From: Prostheceraeus crozeri
Taxonomy: Eukaryota; Platyhelminthes; Polycladida; Euryleptidae
Direction: 5' to 3'
DNA length: 64,000 nucleotides
Assembly (NCBI GenBank): GCA_907163375.1
Contig: CAJQUW010003381.1
Location: 248,001-312,000 of the forward strand
Below the pieces are notes generated by a model. That model was not told the DNA's origin. It did not search any database and worked only from the letters and a program-made list of their open reading frames with translations. Positions 56,556 to 63,618 of the stretch are shown in pieces (position 1 is the stretch's first letter; every line of letters starts with the position of its first letter). The translations under genes and the position numbers were made by a program.

Positions 56556-56693
56556 ATGTTACTCCTGCCCTATTATCGAAAAAGACGACATCGCCCTATT
56601 CGGAAAAGACGCCCTCGAAAAAGACGACAACGTGGAAGATGGACATCACTCCAACAGAAATATCGACATCTTCTTCGCACCAAGCGCGGATGA
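56556..56693 (+). CDS. Arginine-rich 45-residue peptide, protamine/mu-like
   Basis: ATG 56556 to TGA 56691-56693 gives a peptide with 20 Arg/Lys in 45 residues: MLLLPYYRKRRHRPIRKRRP, then RKRRQRGRWTS and a basic end. Four [RK]KRR-type clusters suggest DNA condensation, as in adenovirus mu/pVII-type core peptides or protamines. It lies 40 bp after a TATA-like box and overlaps the first 55 bases of the next gene (56639) in another frame. It is too short for usual ORF cut-offs. The role is inferred from composition only. Confidence 0.55.
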   Translation: MLLLPYYRKRRHRPIRKRRPRKRRQRGRWTSLQQKYRHLLRTKRG

Positions 56694-57088
56694 AGATCCT
56701 TATTGATTTTTGGTTCGATGAACGCATCCGAGGCAATGATATCCCCAAATTTGAAGACTTTACCGACACGTCCACATTCTATTTGAATCAATTGATACTG
56801 AATGACCACTATTCCATCTTGGGACGTGTGTATTTACTCATGGCTATTTTTGAGGATGATGTTTTGTATGAGGGAACACTATGGAGGTTTATGAATGAGA
56901 AACATTTGAAATATTTACAAGAGCTGTATAATAAACGTGTGATTTCAGCAGCAAGTCTTATTTATATCAAAGAGACATTGAGTCGTATCTGTGCTCATTT
57001 CAGTGTTTTGTTTCAATGGCCAACGAATGTATTTACGCATGCACAGGAACACACAACAAAAATCAACCATGAAGAGAGGAACGCGTGA
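56639..57088 (+). CDS. Unrecognised helical 149-residue protein
   Basis: An intact frame from ATG 56639 begins inside the arginine-rich peptide gene. After a polar N-terminus the protein is predicted mainly helical (ILIDFWFDERIRG, YSILGRVYLLMAIFEDDVLY, KHLKYLQELYNKRVIS, IYIKETLSRICAHFSVLF). There is no signal peptide or cysteine motif. Its last 20 bases overlap the start of the zinc-finger gene at 57069, so three genes in a row overlap. Function unknown. Confidence 0.6.
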   Translation: MDITPTEISTSSSHQARMKILIDFWFDERIRGNDIPKFEDFTDTSTFYLNQLILNDHYSILGRVYLLMAIFEDDVLYEGTLWRFMNEKHLKYLQELYNKRVISAASLIYIKETLSRICAHFSVLFQWPTNVFTHAQEHTTKINHEERNA

Positions 57089-57386
57089 AAGTGAAGAGAA
57101 ACAGACGTTGCGAAAATTGAGAATAACCCTATGTCCTGTCTGTAAATGGCCTTATCAAAAAGATCGTCATAGAATGCATATTTTTAATTCACACCATCTA
57201 AAATATAAAACAAAAGAAGAGATAAAAGCAAGTCAAGAGTTCATCTATGCATGTCTATGCGGGGAAACACTCGCTGGAACTGTTGGTAAGAAGACAGCTC
57301 AACAATTTGCGCGTCAACATACCCATATTTTAAACGAGCGAATGGAGGGAGAAAATGCTAGTAAACTCAAATATATTATTCAATAG
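57069..57386 (+). CDS. Small zinc-finger protein, paralogue of the 52390 gene
   Basis: It has 105 residues from ATG 57069. The frame extends upstream, but the earlier part is out-of-frame coding for the previous gene. One finger is CPVCKWPYQ-H-HH (about residues 25-46), and the second is FIYACLCGETL with H-x3-H near residue 90 (QFARQHTHIL). Both blocks and their spacing match the last two modules of the protein at 52390-53127 (CPWCHNMYQ-H-H and FVYICVCGEML-H-H). This indicates duplication within the element. Nucleic-acid or protein binding is likely; the partner is unknown. Confidence 0.65.
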   Translation: MKRGTRESEEKQTLRKLRITLCPVCKWPYQKDRHRMHIFNSHHLKYKTKEEIKASQEFIYACLCGETLAGTVGKKTAQQFARQHTHILNERMEGENASKLKYIIQ

Positions 57387-57491
57387 CATGTTCCGAGATC
57401 CTCTTTGAATGTGACATCTACGTTGACAGGACAAGATCGACAATTATCACCCACCTCACGTCGTGCAAACCCCTTGCGACCGCCTCAACAT

Positions 57492-58358
57492 ATGAATACA
57501 GATTTGGATGCAGACGATAGTCTAGAAGCATTAATTCGACCCCCTCCAGCTGATAATCGCTCCTTAACAACACGTCAAGCAACACCTGATAATTCTCACA
57601 CTATGCTGCAAGCTGTATTGGAAAGTATGGTTGAAGATCGAGCAAGAATGGATGCTCCCCCTGATCCTACCCATACGGTCCATCAAATACAAGAAGAATT
57701 TAATAGATTGCCGCCAGATGTTTTAGCCATGGCTGCTAATGAGATTGATATGAGTCCTGTATCTTTAGAGAATATTCAACCTACACTAAGTCATGTGACA
57801 TTTCATATCTACCCAGGTCCTGTCAATGATCACAACAGTTATGTCCAAACCATGTCGAACACAGTGGGAAATCCAGAGTATGATCAACAAGAATCAAGAG
57901 GAGTGGGAACCCCTCTCCAACAACACTCGGTGGGGGTAGGAACCCCTCTCCAAGAACACTCGGTGAGGGTAGGAACCCCTCAGCAACCCATGGACGCACA
58001 CCCCGTGGAGGAAAGAATGTTTTACCCAGTCAAATCACCTGTCATTGACAACTCCCACGAGTACATTATTCAACTGAACAATTTGAAAAACAGCGCCATT
58101 GTTCAACTGTTGAACGATTCTACTCGTCTCCATGAACGTCATTTAAATGCTTGCAAACGCATCTTGCACGTGTTGGAAGATGCATTTAATCAACACATTC
58201 ATGAACCCAATCGTACAGATGGCAATGGAGACTATTTGGATGAGACATTGGAAAGCATGCGTGACTTGCTGACTCAAAAGGAAGAGTTTATTGCCCACTT
58301 AACCAACCAAAATGCAGACGTCCACGCACGCTACATGAATTTGGTGAACGCCATGTAA
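57492..58358 (+). CDS. Disordered protein with VGTPLQ repeats and coiled coil
   Basis: The frame is open from about 57387, but the first ATG is at 57492. An ATG at 57388 lies in another frame that stops after six codons, so the original start may have been lost by a small indel. From 57492 there are 288 residues: an acidic/proline-rich N-terminal half, then three repeats of VGTPLQ[QE]HSV (about 57880-57975), then a helical, partly coiled-coil C-terminal part (QLNNLKNSAIVQLLNDSTRL, LTQKEEFIAHLTNQNADVHA). No family recognised. Position among virion-type genes suggests a structural or scaffold role, but this is speculative. Confidence 0.6.
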   Translation: MNTDLDADDSLEALIRPPPADNRSLTTRQATPDNSHTMLQAVLESMVEDRARMDAPPDPTHTVHQIQEEFNRLPPDVLAMAANEIDMSPVSLENIQPTLSHVTFHIYPGPVNDHNSYVQTMSNTVGNPEYDQQESRGVGTPLQQHSVGVGTPLQEHSVRVGTPQQPMDAHPVEERMFYPVKSPVIDNSHEYIIQLNNLKNSAIVQLLNDSTRLHERHLNACKRILHVLEDAFNQHIHEPNRTDGNGDYLDETLESMRDLLTQKEEFIAHLTNQNADVHARYMNLVNAM

Positions 58359-58393
58359 ACTAAGTTATGTGGGATAGAGGATGATATACAAGA

Positions 58394-58789
58394 ATGACGT
58401 GTCAGTGTGAAGCATGTTCAAGTCGACGTCAGGACTTTACGAATGTACTGAAATCCCTAAGTTCAGGGATAGGATGTTCGAAAAAGAAAATTAACCACCA
58501 TGTCGATCAATTGCCTGAGGAATATGTCAAGGATATGCAAGCACTCGTGAGCAAAATGCGAGAGAATCCAGGGAAATTAACACCTTTACAGCACGAGTTT
58601 ATTCAATCCTACAAAGGAATTCTCCGCAAATTTGTGAAACCACCCCCTCAAACTCGCAAATACTTGGGTGAAAAACGAAAATTTAACAAGAAACAAGCTC
58701 CCTTTGCACAAGCCTATGCCATGGCATATCACGATAATCCAGTAGCTTTCAAACAAGCCTTACATGCATCTATCGGCTCCAAACACTAA
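58394..58789 (+). CDS. Unrecognised basic 131-residue protein with CxCxxC start
   Basis: An intact frame begins 35 bp after the previous stop. The N-terminus MTCQCEACSSRR has three closely spaced cysteines. The rest is basic and helical (YVKDMQALVSKMRENPGKLT, FIQSYKGILRKFVKPPP, KKQAPFAQAYAMAYH). No known motif. Abundant Lys/Arg suggests nucleic-acid or capsid contact, but there is no direct evidence. Confidence 0.6.
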   Translation: MTCQCEACSSRRQDFTNVLKSLSSGIGCSKKKINHHVDQLPEEYVKDMQALVSKMRENPGKLTPLQHEFIQSYKGILRKFVKPPPQTRKYLGEKRKFNKKQAPFAQAYAMAYHDNPVAFKQALHASIGSKH

Positions 58790-58822
58790 GTAAACCATAC
58801 CCACGTCATCAGCAGCGTCATC

Positions 58823-58999
58823 ATGGACAATGTTCAATCCAAATTGACCACTATTTCAACAGCCAACGGAGGAGATTTAAAATGTTCACTCATTGGTTCA
58901 TTCAAAGAAACCCTATTACAATTCTTTACACTCGTCATATTCATTTTGGTTACCCTCTTATCTTGTCGAAAAATGATGAAAGATATCAAAAACGTATAG
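58823..58999 (+). CDS. Small one-helix membrane peptide
   Basis: ATG 58823 to TAG 58997-58999 gives 58 residues. A polar N-terminus (MDNVQSKLTTISTANGGDLK) precedes a single hydrophobic span LLQFFTLVIFILVTLLSC and a short basic tail RKMMKDIKN. This is the layout of a type III/II single-pass membrane protein, as often encoded by DNA viruses for membrane interaction. It overlaps, in another frame, a longer low-quality ORF (58882-59193), which I regard as mostly a shadow plus repeat. Conservation between copies would decide. Confidence 0.5.
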   Translation: MDNVQSKLTTISTANGGDLKCSLIGSFKETLLQFFTLVIFILVTLLSCRKMMKDIKNV

Positions 59000-59480
59000 A
59001 TAGTAGAAAGCCCTTAATAGATGTGGAAGTATTCAACTATGATATGTCCAAAGCACATATACTCAATCCCACCAAACCGCTATTGTCGCACAATGAAATT
59101 CCCATGAAATCGAACGATTTACCGGAGATTGTGAATGAGTCACTTTCACACAGTAAAATTCCTATGAAATCAAACGATGTACCGAAGATTTAAAGGTTGA
59201 TTTTCCCATGACATCGTTTAAAATACTACGGATTTGATGTGTTATTTTCCCATGATATCAATCGATTCACTGTGAATTTGAAGAACACACTCTGTTACAA
59301 ATCCTCGTAAAATCAGGTGATTTATCGAGAATTCTGAGGTACTTTTCCACACCAAATCGACCAATGTTATCGTAAAATGACTCAGCAAATTCCCATGAAA
59401 TCAAGCGTTATCTCGTGAATTTGACCTGCAAAAAGGGACAAGCCCCGTACACCACCAAAAATGAATGATTCATCGCGAAT
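59000..59480 (+). repeat. Degenerate CCCATGAAATC-type repeats in a non-coding gap
   Basis: The word ATTCCCATGAAATCGAACGA and variants (TTCCTATGAAATCAAACGAT, TTTTCCCATGACATCGTTTA, TTCCCATGAAATCAAGCGTT) recur roughly every 60-110 bp, with GTGAATTTGA words between. An open frame reaches 59193 across the first two units, but the repeat continues beyond it, so coding is doubtful. Confidence 0.6.
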
Positions 59481-59483
59481 TTC

Positions 59484-59510
59484 ACGGAGCACCAATTAGA
59501 GCACTTGTAT
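59484..59510 (+). promoter_or_regulatory. Paired GAGCAC motifs upstream of a TATA box
   Basis: CGGAGCACC and AGAGCACTTG occur about 15 bp apart, some 50-70 bp upstream of the TATA box at 59556. They repeat the core of the array at 51500-51690 in the same position relative to a TATA box. Confidence 0.5.
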
Positions 59511-59555
59511 GCGTGGGTGTCAACCAATGAGAAGAAATTTTCCCACGCTCAACTC

Positions 59556-59562
59556 TATATAA
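59556..59562 (+). promoter_or_regulatory. TATA box of the 504-residue gene
   Basis: CTCTATATAAACTG lies about 38 bp before ATG 59594, leaving room for a leader of only about ten bases. Confidence 0.65.
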
Positions 59563-59593
59563 ACTGAGCCATTTCAATCATTTTCATTCAGTC

Positions 59594-61108
59594 ATGGGTA
59601 AACGTACGAACACGTCGGAAGCTCCTCTCGCGAAGAAGATGACAGTCACGTATTCGTCAGACACACCGAAATCGAAGCCAGTCTTTGTTGAAGCGAAGGA
59701 GCCTTATTTCCATACGAATGGGAAAGCCGAGAAGAACTACCTTACCAAGGCACATACACAGTTGGAGCCTCTGCCCATCACACGTCTGGTATTGGGCAAG
59801 AAATGGGGTATCACTGGATATTATCCCATTCGCGGAGAGAATGCGACGATGGATGCGATGGATTGGCAATCACGACGAGACATCTCAAAACTCGTGTTTG
59901 CCACGGGATTTTATGGATGGCGTGCACGAACGTACAATGACGCTGGGTACGGTTACGATCAAATCTCCTCCCTCTTCACCATTTCTCAAGCAGTCTCATG
60001 CGATTTGGAGACGTTGGAAGATGCGATACAATCCCTCTACAAACAAGTCCAACCCGAATCTGCCTACAACCTCATCTCCTGTATCGGTTATGTACACAAG
60101 AAATGGGCCTACGACAGTGTCTTTATGAAGCTGAAGCAGGACACACCCATCTTCCTGATGAAGGAGAATGGAAAGAACAAGAAGTATAGTTTGGCCAATA
60201 TTGAACATCTTCTTTCCAATTTCAAGGAGAATACCTTCCTTCAAGCAAATACCATCTTCCGCGTCACAGGCATGTACTGTAATCCACAGACAAAGACTCT
60301 GAAACTGTGTTTTACTGTGGAACAAGTCCAAGTCCGTATCAAACATGTGGAGGAATGTCAGAGCACAGCGGTGGAGGAAAAGAAAAAGAAGAAGACAAAG
60401 GTGGCACACAGTCACTCCAGTGGTTTATTTAATCTGATAAACATCGTGCAACCTAAACATGACATTGATTGGGAGGAACTCAAACACTTTATAGATGATC
60501 TCGATCATCTATCCCAATCAGAGGGTGACAGCTATGTACTTATGAAACAAAAGGAGGATGAGATGACAAGCATGATTTCTCAGAGGTGGAGTGCTCAACC
60601 CACTGAGGAGGATGATTGGAGGATGATGCGGACGGATTATGCCAAGGCGCAAGCACTCGGCGTGTACATTCGCATCCGGGAAGAGTCACACGCGCTGCAT
60701 ATCTTTGACGGTGATCAAACACAAGCCGAGAAATGGATCAATCGATTCCTCGAAATGTTCAAGGATATGGTGGAACCCAACCAGGAGAGTCAGTGGTATG
60801 TGTCATCCTCATGGTACAAAGCAGGACAGTGTGTCAATGAGAAGTGGTTTGTGTTGAACTATATTGAACATTATTTCATTGTTCGTAGTACCTACGAAAT
60901 CCATCGTCGAGTCTTTCCCAATATGTTGAAGGAAGCATTTGCACGGTACAATATGAATCCTCTTACCAATGACATGGAAAGGACATTGATGAGTGAAATG
61001 GTGACTGCTCTTGAAAACTCACTCTTTAGGAAATGTACACGTGGACGTTTTATACCACCTGTTCGTTGTTCTGGAAACGATGTTTTTAAGTTATGGAAAC
61101 AATTTTAA
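59594..61108 (+). CDS. Unrecognised 504-residue element protein
   Basis: This is the longest intact frame of the element. The N-terminal 50 residues are basic and polar. Residues 60-130 contain aromatic-rich sequence (LGKKWGITGYYPIRG, LVFATGFYGWRARTYNDAGY). Residues 200-255 look like beta strands (FRVTGMYC, TLKLCFTVEQVQVRIKH). A lysine-rich linker KKKKKTK lies near 263-269 and is followed by an acidic segment and a helical C-terminal half (WINRFLEMFKDMVE, WFVLNYIEHYFIVR). No nucleotide-binding loop, zinc site or jelly-roll signature was recognised. It has its own TATA box and an AATAAA after the stop. It is large, intact and the best candidate for an undescribed major function. Confidence 0.75.
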   Translation: MGKRTNTSEAPLAKKMTVTYSSDTPKSKPVFVEAKEPYFHTNGKAEKNYLTKAHTQLEPLPITRLVLGKKWGITGYYPIRGENATMDAMDWQSRRDISKLVFATGFYGWRARTYNDAGYGYDQISSLFTISQAVSCDLETLEDAIQSLYKQVQPESAYNLISCIGYVHKKWAYDSVFMKLKQDTPIFLMKENGKNKKYSLANIEHLLSNFKENTFLQANTIFRVTGMYCNPQTKTLKLCFTVEQVQVRIKHVEECQSTAVEEKKKKKTKVAHSHSSGLFNLINIVQPKHDIDWEELKHFIDDLDHLSQSEGDSYVLMKQKEDEMTSMISQRWSAQPTEEDDWRMMRTDYAKAQALGVYIRIREESHALHIFDGDQTQAEKWINRFLEMFKDMVEPNQESQWYVSSSWYKAGQCVNEKWFVLNYIEHYFIVRSTYEIHRRVFPNMLKEAFARYNMNPLTNDMERTLMSEMVTALENSLFRKCTRGRFIPPVRCSGNDVFKLWKQF

Positions 61109-61117
61109 GTTATGTTT

Positions 61118-61123
61118 AATAAA
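61118..61123 (+). terminator. AATAAA after the 504-residue gene
   Basis: It lies 10 bp after the stop codon, as for other genes of the element. Confidence 0.65.
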
Positions 61124-61164
61124 TGATGAATGGAATATATGTCTGACTTTTATGATTCGACAAG

Positions 61165-62349
61165 ATGGATTTCCGTTTAGAGAATGACTCATCCATGATT
61201 GTCTCGGGTCCTAGTAAATCGAGAATGTCCACGTTTGTGGCGAATATGATCAAGAATCGTCATACTTTATTTAAAAAGCCCATTCGTAAAGTCTGGTGGT
61301 ATTATGGGATAGAAAGTGCATTTCATAAAGACTTACAAGATGTGGTATTGAAAATCGGTGTCCCTACTTAAGATGATTTTGATCAATTGCAAGAAAATGA
61401 TTTTATTATTCTCGATGATTTACAACAGGAATCTCAAAACAATGAAAATGTTACGGGATTATTTTTAAGAGGATCTCATCATAAACGGTTTTTCGCAGTG
61501 CAAATCACACAGTATTTGTATGGCGATAAAGAACAACGTATTCGTAATGGCAATGTCCATTATTTGGTCGCGTTCAATAATCCGAGAAATCAACAACAAT
61601 TGGCTCAATTCATGGGGAAAATGCTCCCGAAAGGCAATATGAGCGTAGTGCATGATATTTTAACGACATTTGTTCAAAAGTATGGGAATTATGCCTACCT
61701 CTTTATTGATTTCATTACAAATTGTCCGTTTGAGTGCCGATTTCGCACCAACTTATTTAATCCACCTATGATCGTGTTTAAGTTAAGCAAAAGACCCAAT
61801 AAAACGAAAATGGACTTTAGTGAATTAGTAGTTGTTCCCAAATCTGAAATGAATGAACACACCGATGGCGGACAGCAAATGGGTGGTGGTGGTGGTGACA
61901 CTACCAAACTGATGTCGACCATGTTGCAACGTCAAGTGGAAGATCAGGTGGTGAGAAACATGATGAATCCTCAACAAGCCCATCTTGACCGTATTGCACG
62001 AGAGATTGTTCGTCACCGTCCTACCGCCAATAATATCGCTGCAAGGAACGCCCGTTTGTATTTGTTCGATAAAATTCGTCGCCAATTTTTCAATTTGGAC
62101 GATGATAGTGGGAAGAGATTGGAAAAAACAACAAATCCTCCGCTCATTCACGTTGCAAAACCTCCGCTCATTCACGTCGCAGAACCACCCGTCCTCAAGA
62201 AAACCTCACGCTCTAAAGGGAAAGTTGTCAAACCTTCTGTTGTCACATCTCCTAAGACTAAGCGTTTTCCATTGAAATCATCCATAAATACTCGTTTAAG
62301 TAAAAAAGGAGTTCTTGAATTGGGATCCTATGGCTCACCATTCAAGTAA
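61165..62349 (+). pseudogene. A32-like DNA-packaging ATPase, inactivated
   Basis: This is the FtsK/HerA-superfamily (poxvirus A32-like) ATPase that packages genomes in Polinton-like viruses. One frame runs from ATG 61165 to TAA 62347-62349, with a TAA at 61369-61371 (codon 69). The Walker A position reads GPSKSRMS (residues 15-22): the glycine and lysine of GK[ST] are replaced by Arg and Met. Walker B is intact as DFIILDDL (Asp 84, Asp 85). Downstream, GSHHKRFFAVQITQYL, VAFNNPRNQQQLAQFM and YAYLFIDF match the conserved order of the family. After residue ~225 there is an unusual extension of about 160 residues: a Gly-rich linker, helical middle and basic tail. It touches the next ATG by TAATG. 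Confidence 0.88.
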
Positions 62350-62564
62350 TGGCAACGGCAGCCGCCCCAATTGCCTCCTCATTCTTATCGCGTATCTTTG
62401 GGAGTTGTTGCGGCCAAGGCAACGCAGACGACGGCGCAGAGACACAGTACACCATCACGGCGAGCTTTAATTGTTGTTCCAACGGGAATACCGCCTATCT
62501 TCAACCCCCACGTCAATTCCAAGCATATTCGGGCGATTGTGTCGATGGAGGAAGTGTTGCATAA
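62349..62564 (+). CDS. Possible small ORF between ATPase and integrase
   Basis: ATG 62349 overlaps the ATPase stop (TAATG) and opens 71 codons (MATAAAPIASSFLSRIFGSC, then Cys/Asn-rich sequence). The other frame across the same bases is also open and leads straight into the integrase. Either this is a small gene, or it is the integrase N-terminus after a frameshift, or it is chance. Confidence 0.25.
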   Translation: MATAAAPIASSFLSRIFGSCCGQGNADDGAETQYTITASFNCCSNGNTAYLQPPRQFQAYSGDCVDGGSVA

Positions 62565-63608
62565 GATTTATTACAATCCCAAACATCCCGCTGGCTACGG
62601 AAGCGTCAATGCACTTGCTGCTGCTTCACATTATTCAAAAACAAAAGTCAAACAATGGTTAATGCGTCAACCGACTTACACCCTTCACAAATCTCGATTG
62701 CATCGTATTAAGCCCTTGCACCCGTATCGTGTACACGGTCCGCAAATTCAATTTCAAGCGGATATTGTCGATTATCAAAAGTATGCACAGCATAATCGTG
62801 GCTACAAGTATAATCTCATGGTGATGGACATCTTTACACGCAAAGCCTGGGCATTCCCTCTCAAGACCAATAGTGCCAAAGAAGTGTCGGGGGTTTTACA
62901 AGCCATTTTCGCAACCATTCCCACCCCGCAACGACTACAAACGGATCAAGGACGTGAATTTTATAACCGACCGGTGAAAGAAGTCTTGGACAAGCACGCT
63001 ATTGAATTGTTTTCCATCTACAGTCCCTATAAATGTGCCCATGTCAAACGATTGAACCGCACTGTCAAGAATAAATTGGAACGTATCTTTACAGCCACCA
63101 ATAACAAGAATTGGGTGGATTATATCGCAGATGTCATGTATGCATACAATCACAGTACCCATTCATCCACAGGTTTCACCCCGATGGATGTGAATGCCTC
63201 CAATACCGAGGAAGTGAAACGAATCAATGCGAAACGTCTCCGACGAAACTATAGGAAGTTTGCAGTACCGGGGAAGTCTATCCCTGTGGGAGCACGTGTA
63301 CGTACTTCACGTGATAAAGGAACGTTTGGACGGGGGTATGAAGCGAATTGGTCGACGGAAGAGTTCCCCATGGTACCAAAATGTACAAGATCAAAGACTT
63401 GAGTGGAGAAGAGATCAAAGGATCCTTTTATGCTCAGGAATTACAAGTGATTCATCGGGAGGAAGAACTATATCAAGTGGACAAAGTGCTCAAGACCCGA
63501 CGTTTGAATGGACGTACAGAATATTTTGTGCACTGGCAAGGTTATCCGGCCTCGATGAACTCATGGGTGACAGACTTAGAACCTCTAGGCAATGTACGCC
63601 GCTATTGA
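62545..63608 (+). pseudogene. Polinton-type integrase with chromodomain, inactivated
   Basis: This is a retroviral-like DDE integrase that would insert the element DNA. From ATG 62545 the N-terminus reads MEEVLHKIYYNPKHPAGYGS; the frame is open further upstream without ATG. The rve core has QADIVD (Asp 73), LQTDQGREFYN (Asp 134) and then HVKRLNRTVKNKL, where position 168, normally the catalytic Glu before the R-x-N-R-T motif, is Lys. The frame ends at 63402, and the C-terminal chromodomain (ELYQVDKVLKTR, EYFVHWQGYPASMNSWV) is in another frame (63348-63608), showing a frameshift near 63350-63400. Both changes would abolish normal activity. It lies directly after the ATPase. Confidence 0.9.
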
Positions 63609-63618
63609 TTTTGTAATC

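Noticed and set aside
58882..59193. 103-codon ORF
   Set aside because: Its first part overlaps the cleaner membrane-peptide frame and its second part is repeat that continues past the stop; not annotated as a gene.
60540..60857. Additional ORFs inside 59594-61108 on both strands
   Set aside because: Shadows of the intact 504-codon frame.
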